Shown: positions 44,701-56,965, counted from the stretch's first letter. The stretch is DNA of 64,000 bases from Argyresthia goedartella (GCA_949825045.1 OX463813.1:5704001-5768000), one strand, 5' to 3'. Program-made: numbers and translations. The notes: generated from the letters alone by a model not told the origin.

Positions 44701-44933
44701 CAGAATATTTTTATTTTACATATTTAAAAAATACAGGGAACTTATGATAACTTACGAGTGGGGGAAGACCTATGTGATCAAATAAATATAATGTTAACTC
44801 GAGTTCGAAGTAGTGGGCCTTACACAAGGATTAAAATGTGAAATTGTTACGACCATAATAAGTTTTCATCTTGTTCTCAATATTATGCAACAATTCTGTC
44901 CATTCTGTAAAGAATTTCTTTCGTCAGGCTTAA

Positions 44934-45055
44934 GGATCCTTACACGCGAACCACAAAATCCCGCCACAATAGCCGGCCACTGTCATTGACCATATAAATT
45001 TTCATTTAAAAGCTCCGGCGTTTGTGGCGGTGTTTTGTGGTCTGTGTATGGGGAT
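44934..45055. mobile_element. Small MITE with about 40-bp inverted ends
   Basis: ACCACAAAATCCCGCCACAA on the left pairs with TTGTGGCGGTGTTTTGTGGT on the right with few mismatches. Outer bases also pair (GGATCC/GGGATGC region imperfectly). Confidence 0.65.
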
Positions 45056-45084
45056 GCTAAAAGATATTAGAAGTTCCAGTCAAC

Positions 45085-45715
45085 AACGATGTTTTTAAGA
45101 TATACAATAATAATAATAATAATAATATTTTATTTATTTCTGTCAATTAAGGTCCATAGTTAAATACTAGTTATTATGATAATTTAAAAATATTACGATG
45201 TTATAATCTGGGTATGGAGCTGCACCCAATGTCGCAGCATTGGGGAGTCCCACCTGTCTATAAACACATTCAGCATCCCGTTACTGCCGCCGCGCAGGCG
45301 GGCGAGTGCAGAGGTGCTCCGTTTTCTCATTATTGCGTAGAAGTCATCCGTGCGCGTCTCTGTCTGCGAACATCCCCGAAGCACTGCATCTCCACAGCAG
45401 CCACAACAGGACCATGAATGCGTTGTTATATTGGACAGGCAGGTCGCTGTATGCCCGCTTTGTATAGTCGACCCACAGACTGCAAGTGTAATATCGTTGG
45501 CAGTAGGCTTTAAAAAGCGTAATTTTCACTGCATTTGTACACTTTTCAAATCTGCAGGCCAGCATATTACATCGGACAGCCAGCGACCTGCGTTCCCTCT
45601 CAATGTCCATGTTGTCTTTTAGATCGTCAATATCTATAAATGGAGATTGGTTTTTCCACTCATATTTTCTAAAGAGTTTTTGTAAAGTCTGTTTCCAGCC
45701 GTCCATTTAGGTTTT
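45085..45715 (-). mobile_element. LINE-C family, 5'-truncated copy
   Basis: On the - strand only the RT C-terminal part and the 3' end remain, with AATAAATAAAATATTATT and (ATT)n at 45105-45130, the same tail type as LINE-C. Confidence 0.8.
45193..45706 (-). pseudogene. LINE-C family RT C-terminal fragment
   Basis: DDLKDNMDIERERRSLAVRC, NMLACRFEKCTNAVKITLFK, AYCQRYYTCSLWVDYTKRAY and VQYNNAFMVLLWLLWRCSAS match the LINE-C block DLDIERERRALATRANMIAR and following. It ends TDDFYAIMRKRSTSALARLR. There is one frame shift near 45360. The RT active site is missing, so the product could not be functional. Confidence 0.85.
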
Positions 45716-46510
45716 TACTTATTTTCATTTATTTATAAAATATGTCATAAAGTTTTTAATTACGCAAAAAAATATGAGTTTGGGTGATGCTTTGACTGTT
45801 TTTTGTTAGTTAATTCCTCATTGATTGCTTTAAATAATAAAAAAACACTCTTGATTTTGATGCAGTGAGCCCATCTTCTCTGCTGACGAGAGAACTTAAA
45901 CTAATTTGCAATTTTATAACAGCAATTTTTTAAATACCTATTAGAACTAAGCGTATGTAATACGTAGTTTAAAAACTTCCTCGTCATGAAAGCTATCTAA
46001 TGTGGTACAATATTTTCACTAACTTAAAAGCAAACAAAGTTACTGCAATAATTGAGTTGGTGGAGAGTACCCTTGAAGGAACAAGGATCACTTTTATATA
46101 GAGAACACAAAATTGAATATTTTTTCTGCAGTCCACTTCTACACTACGATGAAATGTTCCATTTTCAAAGACCTTTCTCCCGGTATGGTTCACTAGTTGC
46201 TACATGGCTGACTAGTGACTTTTATTCTTACTTGGGTACTCTTCACTACTTTCCAATTAGTCAATTACTTTTTTAAATTAAAATCAGTGTAAACATTTAA
46301 CTAAGTCAGATAACAAGGAAGTTTTCAAACAAGTTTGTACGCTCAGTTCAATTCTCATCACCTGAGTTGATGGGCTTAATGCATCAAAATAAAGAGTGTT
46401 TTTAATTTATTTAAGGCAATTTCATAGAATCATTCATGTATTAGCTAACAAACTACAGTCAAAGAGTTACCCAAAGTTATTTAGGTTTTCATAATTGAGT
46501 TGACATGAAA
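45716..46510. other. No gene recognised
   Basis: AT-rich sequence with no motif-bearing ORF. Confidence 0.5.
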
Positions 46511-46564
46511 AAATTGTATCGATTTACCAATCATCTTGCGATGATTGGTAAATCGATACAATTT
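46511..46564. repeat. Hairpin with 25-bp perfect arms, 4-base loop
   Basis: AAATTGTATCGATTTACCAA (start of 46511-46535) is exactly reversed at 46540-46564; loop TTGC. Confidence 0.95.
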
Positions 46565-46620
46565 CATCGTATTTACTTATACAAATAAGTTGATATGTTG
46601 AAATACAAATGAGATAAGTT

Positions 46621-46692
46621 AGCATTTGTCTTGGTAAATTTTGACATTACTTATTCAAATAAGTAATGTCAAAATTTACCAAGATAAATGCT
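46621..46692. repeat. Hairpin with 35-bp arms, 2-base loop
   Basis: AGCATTTGTCTTGGTAAATT (start of the left arm) is reversed in the right arm ending AAGATAAATGCT, with a single G-T mismatch; loop CA. Confidence 0.95.
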
Positions 46693-48620
46693 TACTGATC
46701 TCAGAAATTAATGCAGAATAATAAAGTGCTATCTTTCAGCCTATAAAAACAGCTCGAGTTGCTCGAGTTTGTGTGGCTCAAAATTTGGTCATTCATATCA
46801 GCTCACACTGCAACATATCTATTACGTCAGTCGCTGCGGCAGAACAGTGCAAAATTGTGTTTTTATTTATTCAAAAAAAAAACTGATCATTTCTAATGTC
46901 ATGTAATTTTTAAAACCTATTTTTGACGCAAGAACCATAGCGATACTCTTGTTAGAACTCTAAGACAAAGCAAGTTTTAGGTGAAAATTTTCGGAATTAA
47001 AGGAAAAAGATGTCTTCAAAACATATATTTTTTCGGGATTTATGAAATGTCTCCTTTAAGAAGAATAGCGCTTTAAAGATCGACATTTGACAATACCCAG
47101 CGACTTAAGGCGGTTCCAGAATAACTTGTTTCAAGCTTCAATACTTTCAGTAAGTTGGTATTTTTATTTGAGTTGCTGCCTTTCGCGCCCTGAGTGGTTT
47201 GTTGACTCGAATGAATCTTACGGTAAAGACGCATTTTTTCACGAAATCAGAGATAGTATTTGTTTGATCTTGAAGATTTCAGTTTGGTTTTTCGAATATT
47301 GTTATTATCGATATAGAATTTTAGGTCTTATTCATATATTTAAATTTAATTTAATATGTTTCGTATATCGATGCAAAGTTTTAAAACGTGTACTATTCAC
47401 GTGTACAGCCCATTTACAACCACTTCGGCCAAAATTGTGTCAGCGGAAGTCTTATCGTTTAATTTTATCGAGTATTTCCAGTTATATACTGTTTGAGTAA
47501 TCTAACAAAAAAAAAACAAGCATCTGTGAATTGAGACTTGGTTTTTATAAGAAGTACTAGAAAAGTTCATGTGCAACGCAACGTTTTTGACTGCATTTTT
47601 AAACAATAAATGAGAGGAGATTTTTGTGTGCAAACCTTTTTAAAACATTATTGGCTGTTGCTCTATCTTTTGAGATATCATTTACCACGGCATGTCATAA
47701 ATTATTGAAATTAGGAAATCCGAACCAAATTGTGGGAGAAAATTCCACTTTGTTTTTTTTTTGTTCGGGCTCGTGTCTGTGTGAGGAACCAAGGATCTCA
47801 TTTCGAGCATGAATAGCATAAATTAAATTAATTAAAAAGACTGTCTAAAAAGTATATTTTTCTCCCTCAAACTGGTTAGTAGGTGATAACTTCAAGAATG
47901 TGTAAGGTATCTACGTTAATAATACCTTAAATGAAAGATCATTAACTAAGAATGGTTTTTATAAAGTTTTGCACTTAAAAAGCTTTCACTTGTTTTTGAT
48001 AAATTAGGTCCGAAAAACTTATATTATTGATGATTGATGATTTGTCATGCTCTTCAACGGTATGTAAAAACCAAGTCTGACGTAGCAGATGCACAAATCA
48101 AGACTTATTAGAATTCTTATTAAGTGATTTATTAGAATCAATCGTAAAATAATCCAATTATTGTTTAGATTCGCAATGATAATCACTTAACTGTGAAAAT
48201 CTGGAAATTTTCTTCAAAAACACTAAATCATCAATAAAAAATTGACGGTAAGACGTCGCCGTATGTATGCTTGGCTCAAATAGTCTGTACTAGCTTTGGT
48301 TTAAGTCTTCGCATCGATCTACCGGACACCCTGTATAAGCGACGTAGCTGTAGTTGGTATAACCAAGTTCAACTTGACATTAGCTGTTTTTGTTGAACAG
48401 ACTAATCAGAAAACTGTTATATCAAGAGTAATACAAAAGACATGCACCCCTATTGGGAATTCACCGGTTAATCATACTTTGCATGCAACGTTGGTATCTG
48501 TTCCAAGTAATTTAAATTAGTTCATAAGACAATAGAGGAAATCTCTAGCATTTAACCCTTTAACATATTAAGTGGCTCTTGTCACTAAATATTTCAAAGG
48601 GTTAACTTAAATTTTACCCA
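46693..48620. other. No gene recognised
   Basis: About 1.9 kb of AT-rich DNA. The 137-codon open frame at 47087-47500 shows no known motif, has biased AT-rich codons and lacks a recognisable start context, so I do not call it. Confidence 0.4.
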
Positions 48621-48639
48621 TCAAAACATCTAGGGGCTA

Positions 48640-49272
48640 CCTGGCAAACAAATTGTTTTAGAATTATTTCTAAAAAAATCTGACATCGATGTTATTTGTG
48701 TTACAGAACACTGGATAAAGAAAAATAAGATGTCTTTTAAGATAAATAATTACAAAATTGTCGGTTGTCATAATAGAAAGACTCCTGATAGAGGTGGTTC
48801 TTTAATCTTAGTAAAAATTATATTAAGATGAAACAATGGAAAGATATTCTTGCACTTACTGTTGAAAGACAAACAGATGTATCCTGTGTTGAGTTAGATA
48901 GCCATATTATTATTTATGTCTATAGGCCATCGAGGGATGAAAAAGGCCATGGCAATTTCGAAATATTTGAGAAAATTATGGAGGAAGCCCTCACTAAACT
49001 ATGTAGTAACAGAAAAAAGTAAATTATTTGTGGCGATCTTAATGTAGATTTGCTTGTAGTGTAATAATAAAAATCATTTAATTATGTCATGTATTTCTAG
49101 AGCTGACAATAATTACTGGTAACATCCAAACTTGCATAGATAACGTTTTTTTGTGACTATGTATTCACGAGTAAAATGCAATTAACTGCTTACCCTCCGA
49201 TCACAGCGGTCAAACAGTTTCATTCCCAATTACTATTAAGAATAAGACGGATCCATCATTTTATAGGCCTAT
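48640..49272 (+). pseudogene. LINE-A endonuclease fragment (copy i)
   Basis: GKQIVLELFLKKSDIDVICV, TEHWIKKNKMSF, GCHNRKTPDRGGSLILVK, TDVSCVELDSHIIIYVYRPS and ICGDLNVDLL follow the order of an APE-type endonuclease: catalytic Glu in VTEHW, the YRP strand, then GDLNVD. Shifts at 48820 and 49050 break the frame. It is homologous to LINE-D ORF2 near 31150. Confidence 0.75.
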
Positions 49273-50002
49273 TCCTAAACTTCCGAGTGTGTTGCCGGCC
49301 TTAAAACTATATGGTAATGAACTCAATAGAGTAAAAAGTTTTAAATATCTTGGTCATATAGTGACAGAGGACATGAAGAGTCATCCTTTATGTCCTCTGT
49401 CACTATATGACCATCGAGCGGGAGCGCAGGGCGTTTTCAGTTCGGGCGAATATGTTGCCTTGTACAAGGTTTGCACGTTGTACAAGGTAAGTCAAAATTA
49501 CGCTTCTCAAGGCTTATTGTCAATCATTTTACACGTGCTGCCTATGGGTCAACTATACCCAAAAGACTCTCAATGCCCTGCGCGTCCAGTACAACAATGC
49601 TTTCAGGATGCTGCTAGGGCTGCCGCGCTACTGCAATGCATCGGGTATGTTTGTTGAGGCACGTACTGATAAATTTCATGCCATCATACGTAAGAGAACG
49701 GCCTCCTTACTTAGCAGAATGCGTGGCAGCACCAATAGCGTCCTGCAGGTCATTGCAGGACGGCACGATGGCCCAATACTTAAACACTGGATGAGTGTCA
49801 TCAGAGGGACTCTGACAGTATGTGGGAAAATGAGGCGGGCCACAGATAAGTCCATTTATATAAATTAAGGTTTTTTTTTTGGTTTTCAGTATATAATTGC
49901 GTATTAAGGAACTAACATAGCATTAAATTAATTTGGTAATACTAACGATATATGGCTCTACTGTTGTCCGAAATAAATGTTTTATTATTATTATTATTAT
50001 TA
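49273..50002 (+). mobile_element. LINE-B: 5'-truncated LINE-C-family copy inside LINE-A
   Basis: It carries KSFKYLGHIVTEDMK, VQYNNAFRMLLGLPRYCNAS, GMFVEARTDKFHAIIRKRTA and a C-terminus parallel to LINE-C, then CCGAAATAAATGTTTTATTA and an ATT tail. Coding is broken by a hairpin insertion at 49351-49413 and other shifts. The flanking LINE-A sequence rejoins at GGCCTATT / ACATCCCATAGAC. Confidence 0.8.
49351..49413. repeat. Snap-back hairpin in LINE-B coding, 24-bp arms
   Basis: TGGTCATATAGTGACAGAGG (start of left arm 49351-49374) is exactly reversed at 49390-49413. The left arm is the normal coding for GHIVTED; the right arm replaces what should be the codons before IERERRA. Confidence 0.95.
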
Positions 50003-50090
50003 CATCCCATAGACTAGAGACGTTTACGAAAATCTTAGATATAAATTTGCTAGTACCAGATATTAATTAACAGAACCCAAACAAAATCTA

Positions 50091-50152
50091 TGTGGCCTAC
50101 TTACTCTTATATTACGCTCACACACAAATTACAATCAAAATACATAACATTT
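50091..50152 (+). repeat. 5' LTR remnant of the gypsy element
   Basis: The 62 bp match the start of the 3' LTR (TGTGGCCTACTTACTC to ACATAACATTTA) with few changes. The remaining roughly 530 bp, the primer-binding site and most of gag are missing. Confidence 0.85.
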
Positions 50153-50154
50153 AG

Positions 50155-52636
50155 TTTTAAATTAAGTTCCCCTTGTGCTGGTACTACAGCAAGTTTGGAG
50201 AGAAGGCCACCAGGTGTACCCGCCCTTGTGACTACACGGCGGAAAACCCAAGGGGCGGTCGGTAATGGCGGTGGACGATTGCCCCACATCTTCAACTGGC
50301 CGCCTGTTCGTGACCGACCGGTCTTCGAAGGTGCAGTTTCTGGTTGACACCGGCAGCAACCTCTGTGTCTTCCCGCGGTCGGCACTTCGTGAACGTCGTT
50401 CAAGGACAGATTATAGTTTGTGTGCTGCCAACGGCTCTAGTATTGCCACATACGGCTATTTAACTTTAGATTTAGATTTTACCTTGCGTAGAACCTTTAC
50501 ATGGCGTTTTGTAGTAGCTGACGTGACAAAGCCAATCATAGGCGTAGATTTTTTAAATTTTTACAACCTTGTTGTGGACTGTCGCAATAAGCGTCTCATC
50601 GATAATCTAACTTCCATTTCAGCTGTTGCCACGTCAGCCAATTGCCCAAATGTTTCGTCAGTGAAGGTGGTGACTGGTGAGACACGGTATCATGGGATTC
50701 TCAAGGACTACCTAGAAATCACCCGACCGGCAGGTAGACACCACACTATACCACACAACACTGTTCACCACATACGAACGACACCAGGCCCCCCAGTATT
50801 TTCTCCTCCCCGTCGTTTGGCACCAGATAAACTTAGGATCGCCCAAAAAGAGTTCCAGTCCATGCTGTCCTGTGGAACAGCTAGACCATCGGAGAGCTCC
50901 TGGGCATCACCACTTCATCTGGCGCCAAAGAAAAACAACGGATGGCGTCCCTGCGGCGACTACCGTAAGCTGAATGCCCGAACAGTGCCAGACAGGTATC
51001 CGATCAAGCATATCCATGACTGCACCCATAATGTCGTAGGTTGTAGCATCTTCAGTACATTGGATTTGGAGAAAGCTTATAATCAGATACCTGTCAGCCC
51101 AGAGGACATTCCGAAGACCGCGATCACAACGCCGTTTGGCTTATATGAATTTCCTTATATGGGTTTCGGTCTTCGGAATGCGGGCCAAACCTTTCAGCGG
51201 TTTGTAGACGCTCGATTACCAGAGGGCTCGATTTCGTCTACACATACCTCGACGACTTCCTGATTTAATCCCATAGCGAAGCCGAGCACAAGGAACATCT
51301 GCGGATAGTCTTCCAAAGGCTGAAAGACTACGGCATGATGATCAACACAGCCAAGTGTGTCTTCGGCGAGAAGGAGGTAACTTTTTTAGGATACCAGATC
51401 TCGCAGAAAGGTTGCAGAACCCTGGACCCCAAGGTACAGGCCATAAAATATTTCCCGCCCCCCACCAACGTGCGTCAACTAAGAGGTTTCATGGGTATGC
51501 TCAATTTTTATAGGAGATTTATATATAGGAGAGAAGCCCTACCGCAGAGAGGTATTTGAAAGCCTACACTCCCTAAGTCATCCTGGCTCCAACGCGTCGG
51601 CAAAGTTAGTCGCCGAGAGTTTCGTCTGGCCTGGGGTGCAGAAGGACTGCAGGGAGTGGACGCGCGCTTGCTTACAGTGCCAGCGGGCTAAAGTTAATCG
51701 GCACTTAACTGCCCCCCTTGGCACCTTCAGTTTACCGCGCGCTCGGTTTAAGCAGGTCCACATTGACCTGGTCGGACCTCTTCCCCTGTCGCGCGGCTAT
51801 CGATACTGCCTTACAGCCGTGGATGGGTTCACTCGGTGGCCAGAGGCAGTACCAATACATGACATCACCGCGGAGACCGTTGCCAAGGCCTTGCTGTCAA
51901 CCTGGATAGCTCGATTCGGCTTCCCTACAGACATTGTAACTGACCGTGGCAGTCAATTTGAGTCCGTGTTGTTCCAGTGTCTGTCAAAAATAGCCGGATT
52001 CGAGCACAAAAGGACGACAGCCTATCATCCTGCTTGAAACGGCCTCGTGGAACGGTTCCATCGTCAACTGAAAGCGGCGATTGTATGTCACGCGAACGAG
52101 GGGTGGACAGAGTCACTACCTTGGGTATTACTTGGGGTAAAAACGGCTTTTAAAGAAGACTTACAGTCATCATCGGCAGAACTGGTCTACGGAGAACCAC
52201 TGAGGCTTCCCGGTGAGTTCTTCGACTCACCAACGGGCGGTACCACGGACATGTCCGAATTTACTGCCCGCCTCAGGAACTTCGCTGAAAAATTAAAACC
52301 AGTACCAGCTGCCCGACACTGTCATCCTAAGGTCTTTATTTATAAAGAACTCAATACTTGCGATTACGAATTCCTCGAGAAGACGCTTCGCGAGGTTCAC
52401 TCCAAGCGGCATACACCGGACCCCATAAGGTTCTTTCGCGTGGGGACAAGGTATTTAGTATCCTCCTGAAAAACAAAGAAAAAACAGTGTCCATAGATAG
52501 GCTTAAACCAGCCTTCATACTGTCTGCTGACTGTGAAAAAGAAGATCCTGGCCCCGTTACACCTACTCCTGCACCTCATCAACGTACTACCCGATCTGGC
52601 CGTCAGGTGAGGTTTCCAGACTACTATCGCCCTTGA
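50155..52636 (+). pseudogene. Gypsy gag end-protease-RT-integrase polyprotein, broken
   Basis: The gag end reads CAWYYSKFGEKATRC. Protease has [21 protein letters not shown] has [36 protein letters not shown] and, after a shift at 51240, YLDDFLI (the catalytic pair, then a stop). Then come VTFLGYQISQKGC and [15 protein letters not shown]. At about 51528 it jumps to integrase: [45 protein letters not shown] (first Asp), [15 protein letters not shown] [14 protein letters not shown] (second Asp), and NGLVERFHRQLKAA (Glu) after a TGA at 52035. The C-terminal YTGPHKVLSRGDKVF block follows. RNase H and the front of integrase are deleted. The polyprotein would have processed, copied and inserted the element. 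Confidence 0.85.
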
Positions 52637-52656
52637 CGGTCTCTGGAGGGGAGTGG

Positions 52657-53253
52657 TGTGGCCTACTTACTCTTATATTACGCTTACACACAAATTACAA
52701 TCACAATACATAACATTTATATACACAATGTATATTTACATTTACATAATATTTATATACTTACACAATTTATATTTACATACAACATACATACATCCAT
52801 ACATACAGTTACATATTATTTCAAGTAACCGCGTTACAAACATAATGCCTACCTATTGGTTGAGTGAGGATATATCGATGAGCTTATCGATACGTAGATT
52901 AATCGACCTCTGGGCCCGCACCAGCCGGGCGGCGGCGCTGCGCCCGCGCAAAGTGGACAGAGGTCAAGCCAGTCACAGCCTAGATGCGACGCTAACCGCA
53001 CGCTTGACGTTCTCGCTTCCGGCTTACGCGGCTTGTACTGTTTATTATATTTACTGCTTGTTTTACTACTTTCGTGCTTTCCTATAAACTATACTTCTGC
53101 CTATGAACTAATTCTGTGCTTGTGTTTGTGCCTTTCGCTCTTCTGTGCCTTCTGATTTCGATTCTGTGTACCTACTGGGACAATACAACGATAAACTGTA
53201 AGTGGAGTGTTTTATTGAAATCAACACCCGTAGGCAATCAACATATCCTCTAA
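52657..53253 (+). repeat. 3' LTR of the gypsy element
   Basis: It starts TGTGGCCTACTTACTCTTAT directly after the purine tract and runs about 597 bp to CAACATATCCTCTA. The exact last base is uncertain because TCTA also occurs in the target. It includes a GC-rich stretch near 52910-52990 with a tandem GGGCGGCGGCGCTGCG. Confidence 0.75.
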
Positions 53254-53645
53254 ATCTACTCAAACTTCAAAATTATTCAAACAGAATTCAATAAAGTTTT
53301 GAAATTACAGAAAGTCAGTGACTACAACGGTAAATCTAAATTTAATGACCGGGCAACGTTTGGAATTCGTAAAAGAAGAGTTATCTTGTATGATCTTTAT
53401 GAACAAAAAACCTATTACTGTGATAGAAAATTTCATGACAATGTTAAAAATACTCCAAAACTTTCAAGTTCGTTTGTAAAACTGCAAAAACTGATACATT
53501 AATCGAAAAATATAAAACTCAAATAATAGAATGAAAACAGTTTGGCAAATAATAAACCGTGAAACTGGCAAAGTTATACCAAGGGACAATTATTTCTTCC
53601 TAAAGATAATGGTGATGTAGTTAAATCCAACTTCACAAACATTTC

Positions 53646-55040
53646 AAACAAATTTATTCAAATTATTTAATTTATGTTATGTATTTTTTGAGCCGACTAG
53701 ATTTACACTTACCAGCCAAACTTGCTTAGATAACGTCTTTTGTGTCTGTGCATTCACAAGTAAAAATGTATTTAACTGCTTACCTTCCGATCACAGTGGT
53801 CAAACAGTTTCATTTCCAATTGCTAGTAAGGATAAGACTGATCAATCATTTCATAGGCCTATTACATCCCATAGACTAGGGACATGTACGAAAAACTTAG
53901 ATATGAATATGCCAGTACCGGAGTTTTATGAACAGAACCCAAACAAAATATACTCAGACTTCTTCAACATTATTCAAACAGAATTCAATAAAGTTTTTAA
54001 ATTAAAGAAAATCGGTACTCGGTAAATTTACCGGTACTACAACGGTAAATTTAATTACTGGGCAACGTTTCGAATTTGTAAAAGTAGAGTTATCTTGTAT
54101 GACCTTTATGAACATAAAACCTGGTTTGTAGAACTGCAGAAACTTTACAGATTAATAAAAAAACACATAAAGAAATAAAAACAATTTGGCAAATAATAAA
54201 CAGTGAAACTAGTTAAACCAAGGGACAATGATTTCTGCCTAAGAAAGGTATTAATGTTGTGAAATCAAACGCTTAGATTGCTCGAGCTTTCGAAACTTTC
54301 TTCACCAATGTACCCTTACTTACAACAGATCTCTAAATTCATCCCCATATGAAGCAGAGACTTTATTAAAAATTTCACCATGCATATCGTATAGATTATT
54401 TAACTTAAATATACTGAAGACCTGTGGGGTATATCAGTCAAAGTGATTGGTTCAGTAATTCTAGTTAAAGCCCTACACTTAGCTTATATATTCAATAAAT
54501 GTGTTGATGATGGATCTTTCCCAGACCTCATGAAACACAGTAAACTGATACCTTTGTTCTCGTCGGGAGACAAGAGTGATCCTTCAAATTTCAGACCAAT
54601 ATATTTACTTCCAGCACTAAGTAAAATATTTGAAAAGATTATACTCAATCAAATGCTCTCACACTTCAACCATACAAAACAACTCCACGCCAAACAATGC
54701 GGTTTCACAAGAGGTTAATCACCTGCGGATGCAGGTATTACTCTTATATCTCATATTTATTTTGCTTGGAAGGCGGCACAGGATGCTATCGGAGTTTTTC
54801 GATCTTTCGAAGGCATTTGATTGTGTTGATCATAATACGCTATTAATGAAATTAAGTCACTATGGAGTTAAAAACAAAGCGGTGGTTCTACTAAGGTCAT
54901 ATCTAAGCAATATAATTCAAAAGGCAGAAGTCAACGGCATTAAATCTGATGGATCGGGTGTTAAAATTGGCGGTCCATATGGTTCCATATTAGGACCTTT
55001 CTTATTCCTGGTATATATTACGATCTGCCTTTCATGGTGA
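53646..55040 (+). pseudogene. LINE-A copy ii: endonuclease end, linker, RT
   Basis: It restarts in the endonuclease end (TGCTTACCTTCCGATCACAG for the SDH region) and goes through the linker to RT: DDGSFPDLMKHSKLIPLFSS, DPSNFRPIYLLPALSKIFEK, DLSKAFDCVDHNTLLMKLSH and VKIGGPYGSILGPFLFLVYI (a changed GVPQGS). It stops short of the FADD box at 55040, where copy iii starts in the linker. It is broken by several shifts and a TAA after GFTRG. Confidence 0.8.
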
Positions 55041-56965
55041 AGAAATACCTCCCTTACTCACAACAGACCGTCTAAATTCATCTCCATATGAAGCAGAGAC
55101 TTTATTAAAAAATAACACTAGCGCCAGTAATGTATATTTAAAATTTCATCATGTATATCCCCAGGACATTGTCAAAACGTTTAAATTACTTAACTTAAAA
55201 AATTCGGAAGACCTGTGGGGTATATCAGTCAAAGTCATTGGTTCAGTAATTCTTGTTATAGCCCCACACTTAGCATATATTCTTATTAACTTATATTCAA
55301 TAAATGTGTTGACGATGGGGCTTTCCCAGACCTCATGAAACACAGTAAACTGATACCTCTGTTCAAGTCTGGAGATAAGGGTGATCCTTGACATTTCAGA
55401 CCAATATCTGTTCTTCCAACACTAAGTAAAATATTTGAAAAGATTATAGGTACTCAATCAAATGCTCTCACACTTCAACCGTACAAAACAACTCCACGCC
55501 AAACAATACGGTTTCACTTGGGGTAAATCGACTACGGATGCAGGTATTACCCTTATATCTCATATTTATTCTGCATGGGAGGCCGCACAGGATGCTATCG
55601 GAGTTTTTTGCGACCTGTCGAAGGCGTTTGATTGTGTAGATCATAATACGCTATTAATTAAATTAAATCATTACGGAGTTAGAAATAAAGCGTTGGATCT
55701 ACTAAGATCATACTTAAGCAATAGAATTCAAAAGGCAGAAGTTAACGGCGTAAAATCTGATGGATCGGGTGTTAAAATGGGCGTTCCACAAGGTTCCATA
55801 TTAGGCCCTTTCTTATTCCTGGTATATATTAATGATCTGCCTTTCATGGTGGAGAAATTAACTGACATAGTGTTGTTTGCTGATGATACTTCACTGGTCT
55901 TCAAAATTGAAAGACAAAAAGGAGAATTTGATGATGTTAATGGTGTATTGTCTTTAACCTTGAATTGGTTCACAGTTAATAATTAATTGTTAAACGCTGG
56001 TAAAACCAAGTGTATCAAATTCTCACTTCCAAATGTCAGGCAAGTTGAGACCAGTTTAGTGTTAGACAACAGCACGTTAGAATTAGTAAATGATACGAAG
56101 TTTCTTGGAATAACCATTGATAGCAAATTGCAGTGGGGACCCCACATAGATAAATTGGCTGGTAAATTAAGTTCTGCGGCTTACGCTGTTAGGAACATCA
56201 GACAAAGCACGGATGTGGCTACATCTAGGCTAGTATATTTTAGTTACTTTCATAGTGTGATGTCCTATGGTATCTTGTTGTGGGGGAAAGCAGCGGATAT
56301 TCAAACTATTTTTATTTTACAGAAAAGAGCTATTCGAGCAATTTATAATTTAAAACGAACAGACTCCTTAAGAGAGCTTTTTAAAGAAATTGACATACTA
56401 ACAGTAGCTAGTCAATTTCTTTTCGAAAATACATATAATGTATGTACGCAAGAACCTTACAACATTTTCCTAACTTAGCGATAGCTGTAATGTTTACCTA
56501 AGAAATAATCACAGATTATGTGCGCCCCGTTTTAGACTCGCGAAGGTTAGCAATTCTTTCAAGGGTCAGTGCATTCTCTACTACAATAAGATACCTCTGG
56601 AGATTTTGAAATTGCCATTTGAGCAATTTAAAAAGCATGTTAAAGCGACTTATCGAAAAAGGGATATTACAATGTTCAAGATTACTTAAATGACAGGACT
56701 GTATGGGGTTAATCTGGCTCAACACAGACCTTGCTGTTAATAATTTTGTAATTATTTATTCCAGCTTATTAAATAAAAATAAATCATAATTGTATTAGTT
56801 AAGCACAACCTATTTTTAAAAGAGATCTAAAAATCAATCTGTGAGAGTTTCTACGCCCTGCTTCTCCCACAGTGGTCCAATGTAGAGAAAAGGCAAAAAA
56901 TGACGTTTGCTAAGTATATGTAAATATCTACAGTAATAAAGTACTTTTGAGTTTGAGTTTGAGTT
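55041..56965 (+). pseudogene. LINE-A copy iii: linker, RT and complete 3' end
   Basis: The best LINE-A RT in the window: GKSTTDAGITLISHIYSAWE, CDLSKAFDCVDHNTLLIKLN, MGVPQGSILGPFLFLVYIND and LTDIVLFADDTSLVFKIERQ are open in one frame (55462-55986). A TAA at 55984 falls in LNWFTVNN, after which LLNAGKTKCIKFSLPNVRQV, DTKFLGITIDSKLQWGPHID and SYGILLWGKAADIQTIFILQ continue to 56478. The 3' UTR ends TACAGTAATAAAGTACTTT with a tail of (TTTGAG)n at about 56946-56965. Confidence 0.85.

Larger units (their letters stand above)
50091..53253 (+). mobile_element. Ty3/gypsy LTR retrotransposon, internally deleted
   Basis: Both ends begin TGTGGCCTACTTACTC (50091 and 52657). The left LTR is reduced to about 60 bp and jumps straight into the end of gag; the right LTR is nearly 600 bp. 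A purine tract GGAGGGGAGTGG precedes the right LTR, as expected. ATCTA at 50086-50090 and 53254-53258 is the likely target duplication within LINE-A. No envelope gene is present. Confidence 0.85.
48625..53645 (+). mobile_element. LINE-A copy i, interrupted by LINE-B and a gypsy element
   Basis: The LINE-A pieces are 48625-49272 (endonuclease start), 50003-50090 and 53254-53645 (endonuclease-RT linker). They join smoothly when the two insertions are removed and match copy ii (53650-54010). The copy ends at about 53645 without reaching RT, where copy ii begins. Confidence 0.75.

Noticed and set aside
47087..47500. 137-codon + strand frame
   Set aside because: No recognisable domain; AT-rich, with no splice or promoter context that I can support.
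50107..50403. 98-codon - strand frame at the gypsy start
   Set aside because: Antisense of the protease region.
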